From: Linum tenue
Taxonomy: Eukaryota > Streptophyta > Magnoliopsida > Malpighiales > Linaceae
DNA: 64,000 nt
NCBI GenBank assembly: GCA_946122785.1
Contig: CAMGYJ010000006.1
Span: forward strand, 70,557,676 to 70,621,675
Direction: 5' to 3'
The notes beneath the pieces are model-generated. The model ran no database searches and was not told where the DNA came from. It saw only the letters and a list, made by a program, of their open reading frames with translations. Both the position numbers and the translations under genes were made by a program. Each line of letters starts with the position of its first letter. The first letter of the stretch is position 1. This document shows positions 1 through 12,167 of the stretch, in pieces.

Positions 1-3000
1 AGAGATAAAACAATACATCAAACTAGTTCTGCTATCAGATGACAACACCATAATAATCGTGACGGCGTGTAGACAATCATAGCTAGTGTACTAACTCAAA
101 ACTAGAGCTCACAGGAGATAATGATATCTAGATATGGTAAGAACAAAACTTCAATTCCTTATATTGACAGAAAACACCATAATCGAGAGTTAAAGATCGT
201 TAGCACTTACTGAAGTGTGTTTGCAGAGCCAAGTAGCATCCGGTTATTCAATGCTTATCTACAACATATGTGAACATCCAATTAATGTATCTTTTTTGGT
301 AGAACCGTATGGATGTTTGAACTTATCTTTACACAGTTACTTCAAGCTGAAGGTGGTCAACGGGTAATTATCATGTCAAGTCGGCCCTGGTTAAATTGGG
401 CCTCATGGTGGTTCTATTGGGCCTCACAGCAGATCGAGCACAGGCCCCGCTCCAGTTTGGGTTCTACACAGGCCCCTCTCGTTTTGCAACCATCACATTT
501 TAAGCTCTACTCACTGTCACAGACTCAAAGTGCCACTTTGGAACAGCAACTTCAATTGTTGTGCCTGTGCCTGTGCCTGTGGGTCTGAGAAGAAAACAAA
601 GTGAAATGAGCTTTTGCTTCTTTCCAAGAGCAATTTCATCATTGTATCCTTCCATTAATGCCAATTACACCAGAAAAGAACAATTAGTTTGTGCAGAATC
701 TTCATCTTCAAGACAATAAAAAGGCTATTTTAAGCACACCTTCAAACTTATTCATTTATTTGATAACTTAAGCAACTCAAACTATATTATGCGCTGATTT
801 ATTTCTAAGAAAGAAAAGATTGCATCCGACAAGTTCTGGCGTCAGATGACAGTTAGGAGGGCACACAAACAATCATAGTAAGTGTTACTACGTCAAAATA
901 GAGCTTCGAGGAGATGATGGATATCCCCATGTAAGAACAGAAGTAACAGTTCCTCACATTGATAGAGAGTACTAGAATCAAGAGTCAACAATGGTCGGCA
1001 CTGATTAGAAGTATGTTCGCATGCTGAGTTATTTGTGCTAAGTACCATCCGGTCATTCAATGTTTATCTACTGAAACATTAAATTAATATCTTTTTTTGG
1101 GATAACTATATATGGCTCTAACTTATCCGACCACCATTGACAGCACAAACAACTCTTACTTTTATCAGGCGCCGTTTTACTTCCTACAGAAAGAAAACAA
1201 TACATCAGACGAATTCTGCTATCAGATGACAACATATGCTACGATACCATGACGACTATGAAAGCACACAAACAATCATAATAAGTTTGCACTGACTCAA
1301 AGCTAGAGCTTTCACTCTAAGAGACGGTCACACCTTGTTTGGATATGGGGTAATATCCATTAACCTAAGGTCACCTGATTGAGGATTGGTGCCCTTTCAA
1401 CAAGGGGCAGTAACTTCACTTACTGGTGGGTAGGAAATGAAACAAAGTGAAATGACTAATGTGCTTTTCCTTCTTCCCAACTGCAATTTCACCATAGTAA
1501 TGACGAAACTGAAACCTCTGCCACCAAAGCACTCATACTCATATTATAGTCATGCTCGCCGGTCAACCCACCGGCTCTTTCTTTCTTACTTACCCGCACA
1601 GCTTTGAGTTTCATGTGCATGTCAGACCCCATCAAAACCAGACGACACTGGTTCGGATTACTCTGTCTTAAGGGCGTATATGATGAACCCATTCTCTACC
1701 AGTTGGGAAACATAGGGTTGAGGGTGGAAGAGGGCATACAAGTTCTTGTCCTATGGCGATTGGATGAGTCCAGACAATGTCTAGAATTGTTTGAAGGAGA
1801 CATAAGTGACAGCTCGGTCACTCAATCTTTTATTTGCAAGATTTGAACATTGAATTAATGACTTTTTTTAAGCATATATAGATATACGATTCAAACGTAT
1901 CTCTACGTTGTCATTGATAAGATAAGCAACTCATGCTTTTATTAGGCGCCGCCTTTATTTCTAAAGAGCGAAAACAATACATCATATGAGTTCTGCTATG
2001 AGATGAAAACACCATGACAACCATAAGGACGTGCTAACAATCATAGCAAGTATAGTAGCTCAAAACTAGAGCTCACGGGAGATGATGATATCCGGCCAAA
2101 ATAAAAACACTAGAACCACGAGTTGAAGATCGTTGGCACTTATTAGAAGTGCGTTCGCAGTACCAAATATCATCCGATTATTCAATGCTTATCTACAAAA
2201 CATCCAATCAATATATCTTTTTAGCATATAACTAACTGTATGTAGGTTTGAACTTATCTGGCACATTAGCTTCAAGCTCAAGGTGGTCAGCGGGTAATTA
2301 ATGTCAAGTCGGGATGGTTAAATTGGCCTCATGGTGGTTCTATTGGGCCTGACAGCAGATCGAGTACTAGCCCATCTCCAGTTTGGATTCTACAAGGGTA
2401 AATGCAACGGGACAGACGTGGAGTCCAAGGACCGCAGCCTGGTGTGCGAGTGCGAAGTACCAGAAAGACACAACCCTCTCGATAATTACTTCTTTCCAAG
2501 AGCAATTTCATTATTGTGTCCTTCCATTAATGACAATTACACCAGAATGGAACAATTAGTTTGTGCAAGAATCTTCATCTTCAAGACAAAAAAAAAGGCT
2601 CTTTTAAGCACACCTTCAAACTTATCCTTTTAGTTGATAATAACATAAGCAACTCAAACTTTATTAGGCGCTGATTTATTTCTATAAAAAGAAAAGATTG
2701 CATCCGACAAGTTCTTCTATCAGGATGACAACTTCATGACAATTACGAGGGCATACAAACAATCATAGTAGGTGTTACTGAGTCAAACTAGAGCTTCCAG
2801 GAGATGATGGATATCTCCAGAAAAGAACAGAAGAAACAGCGCTCCTCACATTGATAGAGAGCACTAGAATCAAGAGGTCGACACTGATTAGAAGTATGTC
2901 CGCATGCTGAGTCATTTGTGCTAAGTACCACCCTGTCATTCAATGTTTATCTACTGAAACAATAAATTAATGTCTTTTTCAGAATAACTATATATATAGC

Positions 3001-4230
3001 TCTAACTTATCCGACCGCCATTGACAGCACAAACGGCTCTTGCTTTTATCAGGCACCGATTTACTTCCTATGGAAATAAAACAATACATCAGACGAAATT
3101 CTACTATCAGATGACAACATATACTACAATATCATAACGACTATGAAAGCACACAAACAATCATAATAAGTTTGCGCCGACTCAAGGGGCAGTAACTTCA
3201 CATACTATGAGTCCGAAATGATACAAAGTGAAATGACAAATGTGCTTTTCTTCTTCCCAACTGCAATTTCACCATGATAATGACTGAAACTGAAACCTCT
3301 GCCACCAAAGCACTCATACTCATATCATAGTCCTGCTCACAGCTTTGAGTTCCATGTGCATGTCGGACCCCGTCAAAACCCGAGACTGGTTCGGATTACT
3401 CTGTCTTAAGGGTGTATTTGATGAACTGCTTGGGACACATAGGCCTACAAGTTGGTCTTCTAGCGGTTTAATCTTGTGCTCAAGTTAAGTTATTTCGATT
3501 GGTTTGCATTCTAATTAAGATCACATTGCATAACAGGGGAACGTACTTCTAACCAGGATAATAACCTGAGTTGCTTGTTTTGTTGATAAGCGATTGAACA
3601 AGTCCATATAATGTCTGGCTCTATTTGATGGAGCCATTTGTTTGAGCTAAATAGCATATGGTGATTCAAGTTTTATCTACAACATGTGCATTAAATTAAC
3701 AACTTTAAAGCATATGTATATATGTGGTTCAAATTTATCTTTTCGCCGCCATTGACAACATAAGCAACTCATGCTTTTATTAGGCGCCGCCTTTGTTTTT
3801 AAAGAGAGAAAACAGTACATCAGACGAGTTCTGCTATCAAATGACAACATCATGACAACCATGAGAGCATACAGACAATCATAGCAACTGTACTAATTTC
3901 AAAATTATAGCTCTCAAGAGATGATGATACTCCCAACTGCTGCCAGGAGACTTACAAAACTACAATTCCTTGCGTTGACAGAAAGCACTAGAACCAGATG
4001 ACATCCGATTATTCCATATTTATCCACAACATATGTGAACATTAAATCCATGTCTCTTTTAGCAAAATTGTATATAAGTTTGAAGTTATACGGCCGCCAT
4101 TGACAGCAACAAACATCTCCCGCATTTACATAAATTATTGTCCCTCCTAAATACACAAGACAAGTTCTCCTATCCAATGACAACATATACAGAGGATAAA
4201 AGCACTACACGCATAAGAATCAGAACATTA
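1..4230. repeat. Local tandem/higher-order repeat array, left arm
   Basis: This stretch has no credible gene and is built from diverged copies of one module. The most recognisable core reads like gcaactcatgcttttattag, then a GGCGCC-containing stretch, a run of aaagagagaaaacaatacat and a tail like tgctatcagatgacaac. Cores begin near 1 (partial), 785, 1,160, 1,935, 2,655, 3,040, 3,765 and 4,120 (partial), so spacings alternate near 380 and 740 bases. A larger unit of about 1.85 kb is also visible: 313-1,930 resembles 2,240-3,755, including a shared segment with gggcctcatggtggttc at about 400 and about 2,325. Small ORFs inside follow the repeat and are not supported as genes. The family is not one I recognise. 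Confidence 0.8.
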
Positions 4231-4364
4231 ACAACCGCTTGGGCATCAAAGAGAATCATTTGCCCAGATTTCAGCACTTGAAACTCATACTCGGCGGTAA
4301 GTGTCAGTCTCTACTCTCTGAAACCTCCAAGACTTCGCTGTGATTTAGCTTTACCCTTTGAAAC

Positions 4365-6053
4365 ATGGAAAACCCAATTCCTTCCACAGCAGCAGCAATG
4401 GAAATGGAACCCAATTCAGCAGCAACAACCCATGAAAATGGAAACCGAAACCATGGAAAGCAGCATCCCAAATTCGCCCTCCCGGTGGACACAGAGCACA
4501 AGGCCACGAAATTCCCACTCTACAATTTCTCCGCACCACACATGCGGGCCTTCCATCTCTCCTGGCTCTCATTCTTCGCCTGCTTCGTCTCCACTTTCGC
4601 CGCGCCTCCTTTACTCCCAATCATCCGTGACAATCTCAACCTCACCGCCGACGAAATCGGGTACGCCGGCATCGCCTCCGTCACCGGCGCCGTCGTCGCT
4701 CGCATCGCAATGGGTGCCGCCTGCGACACGGTGGGGCCCCGGCTCGCCTCCGCTTCCCTCGTCCTGATCACAGCTCCGGCGGTGTTCTTCACTCCCACGG
4801 TTTCCTCCCCTGTTTCGTTCGTCCTCGTCAGGTTCCTCACCGGCTGCTCCCTCGCCACTTTCGTCTCCACCCAGTACTGGATGAGCTCCATGTTCTCTTC
4901 TCTGGTCGTCGGGACCGCCAACGGGGTCGCCGCCGGGTGGGGGAACCTCGGCGGCGGAGCCACCCAGCTCGTCATGCCCTTCGCCGTAACCCTAATCCGC
5001 CGCTCCACGGGGGCGGCCAAATTCACCGCCTGGAGGATCGCTTTCTATGTCCCTGGTCTGTTCCAGATGCTGACGGCCTTCGCCGTCTTGATCTTTGGCC
5101 AGGACTTGCCCGATGGGAATTTCCGGCGGGTGGAGAATTCAGGGGACGAAATCCCCCAAATCCTGTTCCATGGAGTTAGGAATTACAGGGGATGGATTCT
5201 GGCTCTGACTTATGGGTACTGCTTCGGGGTGGAATTGACGGTGGATAATGTGATTGCCGAGTATTTCTACGACCGATTCAACTTGGACCTCCAGACCGCC
5301 GGAATGATTGCGGCGAGCTTTGGATTGGCGAATTTAATTTCCCGGCCAGGGGGAGGGCGGTTGTCCGATGAGGTGGCGAAGAGGTTTGGGATGAGGGGAA
5401 GGCTGTGGACTCTATGGCTCGTTCAGACTTTAGGCGGCGTTCTTTGTGTAATTTTGGGTCGGGTCAATTCATTGGGAGGCTCCATTGTTGTCATGATCCT
5501 CTTCTCATTCTTCTGCCAAGCTGCTTGTGGCCTAACCTTTGGAGTCGTACCCTTTGTCTCCAAAAGGTAGAAGATATATCGTTACACATTAATACCGTAA
5601 CATATATTTGTGTCGTATTTACTAACTACACATATGTATGTAGGTCGTTAGGGTTAATCTCGGGCATGACGGGAGGAGGGGAACGTGGGAGCGGTGATAA
5701 CTCAACTGGCATTCTTCAAAGGGTCAAAATATTCCAAGGAGACTGGAATCACATACATGGGAATAATGATCATTTGTTGCACTCTCCCTCTATGTTTGAT
5801 CAACTTCCCGCAGTGGGGTGGTATGTTTTCGTCCGGTCGAAGCAACCCATCCTCATCTTCATCCTCGTCTGCCACCGAAGAGGATTACTATATGGCTGAA
5901 TGGAGCTCACAGGAGAAGGAGAGAGGGCTTCATCAGGCTAGCTTGAAGTTTGCTGAAAATAGCAGGAGGGAGCGAGGGAGAAGATCAGCTTGCAATACTG
6001 CACCGGCTAACGACACATCCTCGTCATCATCGCGAGCAATATTAGCGGTTTGA
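4365..6053 (+). CDS. NRT2.5-like: High-affinity nitrate transporter NRT2.5-like (left copy, frameshifted in exon 2)
   Basis: This is a plasma-membrane proton-coupled nitrate importer of the NNP/MFS family, which normally works with an NRT3 (NAR2) partner. Exon 1 is 4,365-5,566, a 77-base GT-AG intron is 5,567-5,643, and exon 2 is 5,644-6,053. The first 400 residues hold the usual NRT2 N-terminus (MRAFHLSW at residues 60-67), the AGWGNLGGG nitrate signature at about 190-198 and several hydrophobic helices. The C-terminal tail with TEEDYY and [12 protein letters not shown] resembles NRT2.5 more than NRT2.1. Exon 1 is identical to the right-arm copy. Exon 2 is 2 bases shorter because of a loss in the GGAGGAGG run near 5,673-5,682, which shifts the frame after SGMTGGG. 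This could be a real null allele or a sequence error. The start is the first ATG with full homology. Confidence 0.9.
5567..5643 (+). other. Intron of the left NRT2.5-like gene
   Basis: The donor follows TCCAAAAG and the acceptor is TATGTAG before GTCGTTAGGG. Splicing joins codon AG|G (Arg) and continues into SLGLISG, the expected NRT2 sequence at this point. Length is 77 bases. Confidence 0.85.
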
Positions 6054-6329
6054 ATGAATGTGCGTCGTTTAACATGGAACGTTGTAGATTGTACTCTCTG
6101 ATGTGTCAAGTTATCCATTAGTAGATGCTTTGTTTGTGTATTCTACTAGTGTTGTACTATGTGAAATTTACCAAGTAGTGTTGTACCATGTCAGTGTTGT
6201 TTTGTGTTAAATTAATTGAGCACTAAAACAAAGGATCTAAACACCAAAACAGCTTCCTTTCATGTTCAAGGAAACTCCACTGATGATATTTTTGCCTTTA
6301 ATACTTTGAAGAAGATGGGGCAAAGCTCC
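6054..6329. other. 3' flank of the left NRT2.5-like gene
   Basis: This stretch is AT-rich and includes the likely 3' UTR. No further gene is seen before the MITE. The same sequence lies inverted at about 12,790-13,068. Confidence 0.5.
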
Positions 6330-6332
6330 TTA

Positions 6333-6947
6333 GGCCAAGTCCAATGCTAGCCCCCAAATTTGGGGATCTTCATCCCTAAATTTGGAGATTCTTCCCATTT
6401 TGTTCCAATGCTACCATCTCCAAATTTGGGGATTTTCATTTTTTCTAGTAGTTCTTTACTTAAAAATGTACTTATGATCATCTTAATCAAATTATTCATG
6501 TTAATTTTAATATAGATCATCATTATTTTAAATACAAATTTTCCGATAGAATTTTTATAAATTTCGGCACAGAATTATTTTTTATAAAAAATAATTGACC
6601 TAATTTTTCTTTACACACAATACTTAAAAATGATAAATCTAAAGGTGATTCCCTAATTTTTCATCATTAAAGCACTAATTAAACTCTAACCTTTAATTAA
6701 ACAAAAAAAAAAGAAATTGTGGCGGGCACAACCGCCAGCCCGGGTGGTGTGCCGCACGCGCGGGAGAGCAGCTCTTCCGCAGGCGTGCGGCGCACCGCTC
6801 GGGCTGGCGGTTGTACCCGCCACCACCCCTCCCGATCGCCAAAAATGCAGGGATCGGCATTCCCTTCGTCAAATATGGAGACCCAAATGGCGATTTTCGC
6901 CATTAATAGCGATTTGGGCTTAAATGGCGACTCCATTGGAGTCAGCC
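6333..6947. mobile_element. PIF/Harbinger-type MITE, left arm
   Basis: The 615-bp element is flanked by TTA on both sides (6,330-6,332 and 6,948-6,950). Its ends form an imperfect inverted repeat: GGCCAAGTCCAATGC at the left and GGCTGACTCCAATGG read from the right. A TTA target duplication with such ends is typical of PIF/Harbinger (Tourist-like) non-autonomous elements. The interior is AT-rich and non-coding except for the GC-rich hairpin at 6,719-6,823. The right arm has the same element at 12,168-12,786. Confidence 0.75.
6719..6823. repeat. GC-rich hairpin inside the MITE, left arm
   Basis: Two 41-base arms (6,719-6,759 and 6,783-6,823) pair with few mismatches around a 23-base loop. Both arms begin with GTGGCGGG when read from their own outer end. 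The composition (about 75% GC) contrasts sharply with the AT-rich MITE around it, which suggests a nested foldback insertion. A transcript would form a strong stem-loop. ORFs called here arise from the inverted repeat. Confidence 0.8.
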
Positions 6948-6959
6948 TTAGTCCTTACT

Positions 6960-8300
6960 TTTGCTCTTCCTTAACATGAGCTATCTTAACATATTCTAGC
7001 CATTTTGGGAAGTAAGTTTACTCTCTCTTTTACCACCATCCCATTTAGGCTTTACTTACTGTCACTTTGGCAGAGTAACTTCAATTGTTTGGGTCTGAGA
7101 TTAAACAAAGTGAAATGAGCTTTCACTTCTTTCCAACAGCAATTTTCATCATTATAAGCCTTGCATTAATGGCCAAACTGAAACCTAAAGGAACAAACTT
7201 TAACCCAAGCTAGTAGCGAGTCTGCACAATTACACCAGAAAGGAACCATTAGTTTGAGCTAAAAAGAGTCAAAAACGGATCATTCAATCTTTATCTATAC
7301 AAAAACATTACATAAATGATTCTTTTAAGCACATCTTCAAAACTTATCCTTTTACTTGATAACATAAGCAACTCATACTTTATAGGCATCTGTTTGTTTC
7401 TAAAGAGAGAAACGTTACATCCGATAAATTCTGCTATCAGATGACAACATACATCACAACATCTTGACAATCACGAGTGCATACAAACAATCATAATAGG
7501 TGTTACTAACTCAAATAGAGCTTCGAGTAGATGATGGATACCCCAGCGTAAGAACAAAAACAGCAATTCCTCCCATTGACATAAAGCACTAGAATCAAGA
7601 GTCGACGATCGTCGGCACTGATTAGAAGTATGTTCGCATGCTGAGTAATTTGTGCCAAGTACCATCTGAGCATTCCATGTTTATCTACATCAATATGTCA
7701 ACATTATATGAATGTCTCATTTTAGCATTACTATATACGGCTCTAACTTATCCGGCCGTCATTGACAGCACAAGCAACTCACGCTTCTATTAGGCACTGT
7801 TTTTCATATAGAAAGAAAACAGTACATAAGACAGATTCAGTCATCAATAACAACGTATACTACAAATCTACAATACCATGACGACAATGAAAGCATACTA
7901 ACTCAAAGGTAGAGCTCTAGCTCTGCGAGGTTGAGCATGGTAACCTTTATCTCTCTGTTTGATTCCATAGTGCTAGTACGTACTAGTCCGCTAAGGAAGC
8001 TTGGGAGTGGGTGCTGTCTTTTAGTCCTGCAAGTTTCGGTTTTAATACTCTGGGTCTGGGCTGTGAATTCTTGAAACCCTTCTCACTATGAGCTATTCAT
8101 TACTTTATTGTAGCCATTTTGAGATGTCAAAACTTTGAACTTTTAACCTCACTTTTACCACCACCACATTTTACCAAGGGGAAGTAACTTCCATTACTGA
8201 GGGTCTGAAATCAAACAAAGTGAAATGACAAACTGAAACCCCATCTGCAATTTCATCATGCTGTTCTTTACCTTAATGACAAACTGAAACCCTACCAGTA
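6960..8300. repeat. Further copies of the local repeat module, left arm
   Basis: The 7,060-7,340 part resembles 500-720, 7,350-7,700 resembles 760-1,080, and 7,700-7,910 resembles 1,080-1,300. The array therefore brackets the transporter gene and the MITE on both sides. No gene is supported. Confidence 0.7.
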
Positions 8301-8401
8301 AAAAAGACTGCAATTCCTAGCCCTAGGCGCTACTCTTTTCAATCTAAAAGCTTTACCACACCACTTGCCCACTCTCTTCCATTACCTCTTCCTCCCCAAC
8401 T

Positions 8402-9549
8402 TCAGGTTTCAGAATCGTTTCCAGCATTGCACCCTCGTTTATGTATCTTGACCTGGATCAAATCCAAATCAGGCTTGTAAGTGAACTCGATTCCGTCTCC
8501 AACAGCCAAGCCATTAGCTGCGGCCAAGGCCTGCCAGCCACGACTGAACCGTCTCTGCCTGCCATTCCCTACGAGATTACAGAAACCGTCCACACTTTCC
8601 CTCTTGGGTCCTCAAGTTGAGCAGTTTCCCTCTGTGACAGCTTCGTGGCTTCAGAAAATCTCACCGGCATGCACTTCACATCGGCCCAAAGAGAATGGAA
8701 GTAAAGTCAAGGTTTGATGATTGAAACTGAAAGATGATCGAGTGGACGGAAATGAACCTATACCATGTAATTAGAGCGTTTCATGTGCTTCTTGTAAACG
8801 GCTTGGTAGGAATCAGCCAAACCTGGAGAAGCGTTGTTGCCAGAAGAATGACCTTTTCTGAACTGTGTCTTAGTTGGAGCTCCTCGTTTCCTCTGTAAAC
8901 TGTTTTGAACATTCACGAAATCAAAGACCAGCTTAAGCAAAAATTCTGCTGTGTCAGAAGAAACAGAGAGAGGGCAGAGTGTGAGAAGAAACAGAGGTCT
9001 TTCTACCTTTTCTGGGTTTGGGCAATTTCTTGTTTCGGAGTTCCATCCATAACTTTCCCAAAGCTTGCTCCTTTCAGAATTTCCACCATCAGATCTCTTC
9101 CATTGCCGCTTCCCAGAATCAGAATTGTTGCAAGTATTACGGTTTGGCTTGTGTATCTTTACCTGGAAGACCCAGTTCAGGCTTGTAATGGAAATCGATT
9201 CTGTCTCCAAACGCCACGGCATTAGCAGCAGCAAAGGCAGGCCAGCCACTACCGAATCGTTTGCTTGATCCCCTCCTGCCTCCTCCTGCTATTAGTGAAA
9301 CTGGCCAAACTCTGCCGCTTGGATCCTGAAGTTGAACACTGTCCTTCATATCCAGCCGAGCGATTGTACAAAATCTCAGTGGGATGCACTTCCCATTGTA
9401 ACAAAACAAACAAATAGAAAAGAAAAGACAGGGTTTTTATGAGTCCAAAAGACTGCAGCAGTGTGGGGTTTTTTTGTATACGAAATGGAATGAAAGAGAG
9501 AGTGGGGTGAAATTGTACAATACCACATGAATTCCATGTACTTCTTGTA
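8402..9549 (-). CDS. REM/B3-domain protein gene, 5'-truncated (left copy, broken frames)
   Basis: Two B3 DNA-binding cores read on the minus strand. The first (about 9,137-9,409) runs from GKCIPLRF through FGSGWPAFAAAN to FHYKPELG. The second (about 8,402-8,690) has the matching RFSRGWQALAAAN and GIEFTYKPDLD. B3 proteins of the REM group are nuclear DNA-binding regulators, often with tandem B3 domains. Between them lies a linker with KRGAPTKTQF, probably separated by introns. Compared with the right arm, this copy lacks 2 bases at about 9,168 (end of B3-1) and 1 base at about 8,570 (within B3-2), which break the frame. The 5' end is missing because the palindrome centre falls in an upstream exon segment that reads YKKYMEFM. 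Exact exon limits are not resolved. Confidence 0.7.
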
Positions 9550-9550
9550 A

Positions 9551-10705
9551 TTACAAGAAGTACATGGAATTCATGTGGTATTGTACAATTTCACCCCACT
9601 CTCTCTTTCATTCCATTTCGTATACAAAAAAACCCCACACTGCTGCAGTCTTTTGGACTCATAAAAACCCTGTCTTTTCTTTTCTATTTGTTTGTTTTGT
9701 TACAATGGGAAGTGCATCCCACTGAGATTTTGTACAATCGCTCGGCTGGATATGAAGGACAGTGTTCAACTTCAGGATCCAAGCGGCAGAGTTTGGCCAG
9801 TTTCACTAATAGCAGGAGGAGGCAGGAGGGATCAAGCAACGATTCGGTAGTGGCTGGCCTGCCTTTGCTGCTGCTAATGCCGTGGCGTTTGGAGACAGAA
9901 TCGATTTCCATTACAAGCCTGAACTGGGTGTCTTCCAGGTAAAGATACACAAGCCAAACCGTAATACTTGCAACAATTCTGATTCTGGGAAAGCGGACAA
10001 TGGAAGAGATCTGATGGTGGAAAATTCTGAAAGGAGCAAGCTTTGGGAAAGTTATGGATGGAACTCCGAAACAGAGAAATTGCCCAAACCCAGAAAAGGT
10101 AGAAAGACCTCTGTTCTTCTCACACTCTGCCCTCTCTCTGTTTCTTCTGACACAGCAGAATTTTTGCTTAAGCTGGTCTTTGATTTCGTGAATGTTCAAA
10201 ACAGTTTTACAGAGGAAACGAGGAGCTCCAACTAAGACACAGTTCAGAAAAGGTCATTCTTCTGGCAACAACGCTTCTCCAGGTTTGGCTGATTCCTACC
10301 AAGCCGTTTACAAGAAGCACATGAAACGCTCTAATTACATGGTATAGGTTCATTTCCGTCCACTCGATCATCTTTCAGTTTCAATCATCAAACCTTGACT
10401 TTACTTCCATTCTCTTTTGGGCCGATGTGAAGTGCATGCCGGTGAGATTTTCTGAAGCCACGAAGCTGTCACAGAGGGAAACTGCTCAACTTGAGGACCC
10501 AAGAGGGAAAGTGTGGACGGTTTCTGTAATCTCAGTAGGGAATGGCAGGCAGAGACGGTTCAGTCGTGGCTGGCAGGCCTTGGCCGCAGCTAATGGCTTG
10601 GCTGTTGGAGACGGAATCGAGTTCACTTACAAGCCTGATTTGGATTTGATCCAGGTCAAGATACATAAACGAGGGTGCAATGCTGGAAACGATTCTGAAA
10701 CCTGA
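9551..10705 (+). CDS. REM/B3-domain protein gene, 5'-truncated (right copy)
   Basis: This is the mirror copy of the minus-strand gene at 8,402-9,549. The second B3 core (10,427-10,705) is open from CMPVRF to the stop and includes RFSRGWQALAAAN and QVKIHK. The first core (about 9,713-9,990) has lost single bases in GGGG and AAA runs near 9,827 and 9,838, so its frame is broken where the left copy is open. Each arm thus breaks a domain that is intact in the other arm, which suggests sequence error more than independent gene decay. The gene starts abruptly at the palindrome centre, inside YKKYMEFM, so no start codon is available. Function beyond DNA binding cannot be inferred. Confidence 0.7.
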
Positions 10706-10839
10706 AGTTGGGGAGGAAAGAGGTAATGGAAGAGAAGTGGGCAAGTGGTGTGGTAAAGCTTTTAGATTGAAAAGAGGTAGCGCCTAGGGCTAGGAATTGC
10801 AGTCTTTTTTACTGGTAGGGGTTTCAGTTTGTCATTAAG

Positions 10840-12150
10840 GTAAAGAACAGCATGATGAAATTGCAGATGGGGTTTCAGTTTGTCATTTCACTTTGTTTGA
10901 TTTCAGACCCTCAGTAATGGAAGTTACTTCCCTTGGTAAAATGTGGTGGTGGTAAAAAGTGAGGTTAAAAGTTCAAAGTTTTGACATCTCAAAATGGCTA
11001 CAATACAGTAATGAATAGCTCATAGTGAGAAGGGTTTCAAGAATTCACAGCCCAGACCCAGAGTATTAAAACCGAAACTTGCAGGACTAAAAGACAGCAC
11101 CCACTCCCAAGCTTCCTTAGCGGACTAGTACGTACTAGCACTATGGAATCAAACAGAGAGATAAAGGTTACCATGCTCAACCTCGCAGAGCTAGAGCTCT
11201 ACCTTTGAGTTAGTATGCTTTCATTGTCGTCATGGTATTGTAGATTTGTAGTATACGTTGTTATTGATGACTGAATCTGTCTTATGTACTGTTTTCTTTC
11301 TATATGAAAAACAGTGCCTAATAGAAGCGTGAGTTGCTTGTGCTGTCAATGACGGCCGGATAAGTTAGAGCCGTATATAGTAATGCTAAAATGAGACATT
11401 CATATAATGTTGACATATTGATGTAGATAAACATGGAATGCTCAGATGGTACTTGGCACAAATTACTCAGCATGCGAACATACTTCTAATCAGTGCCGAC
11501 GATCGTCGACTCTTGATTCTAGTGCTTTATGTCAATGGAGGAATTGCTGTTTTTGTTCTTACGCTGGGGTATCCAATCATCTACTCGAAGCTCTATTTTG
11601 AGTTAGTAACACCTATTATGATTGTTTGTATGCACTCGTGATTGTCAAGATGTTGTGATGTATGTTGTCATCTGATAGCAGAATTTATCGGATGTAACGT
11701 TTCTCTCTTTAGAAACAAACAGATGCCTAATAAAGTATGAGTTGCTTATGTTATCAAGTAAAAGGATAAGTTTGAAGATGTGCTTAAAAGAATCATTTAT
11801 GTAATGTTTTTGTATAGATAAAGATTGAATGATCCGTTTTTGACTCTTTTTAGCTCAAACTAATGGTTCCTTTCTGGTGTAATTGTGCAGACTCGCTACT
11901 AGCTTGGGTTAAAGTTTGTTCCTTTAGGTTTCAGTTTGGCCATTAATGCAAGGCTTATAATGATGAAAATTGCTGTTGGAAAGAAGTGAAAGCTCATTTC
12001 ACTTTGTTTAATCTCAGACCCAAACAATTGAAGTTACTCTGCCAAAGTGACAGTAAGTAAAGCCTAAAATGGGATGGTGGTAAAAGAGAGAGTAAACTTA
12101 CTTCCCAAAATGGCTAGAATATAAGTTAAGATAGCTCATGTTAAGGAAGA
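10840..12150. repeat. Local repeat module copies, right arm
   Basis: This is the reverse complement of 6,960-8,300 with scattered short indels. No gene is supported. Confidence 0.7.
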
Positions 12151-12167
12151 GCAAAAGTAAGGACTAA

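Noticed and set aside
6697..6979. ORFs of 68-86 aa over the MITE hairpin
   Set aside because: They are translations of an inverted repeat, differ between arms by frame, and have no homology I recognise.
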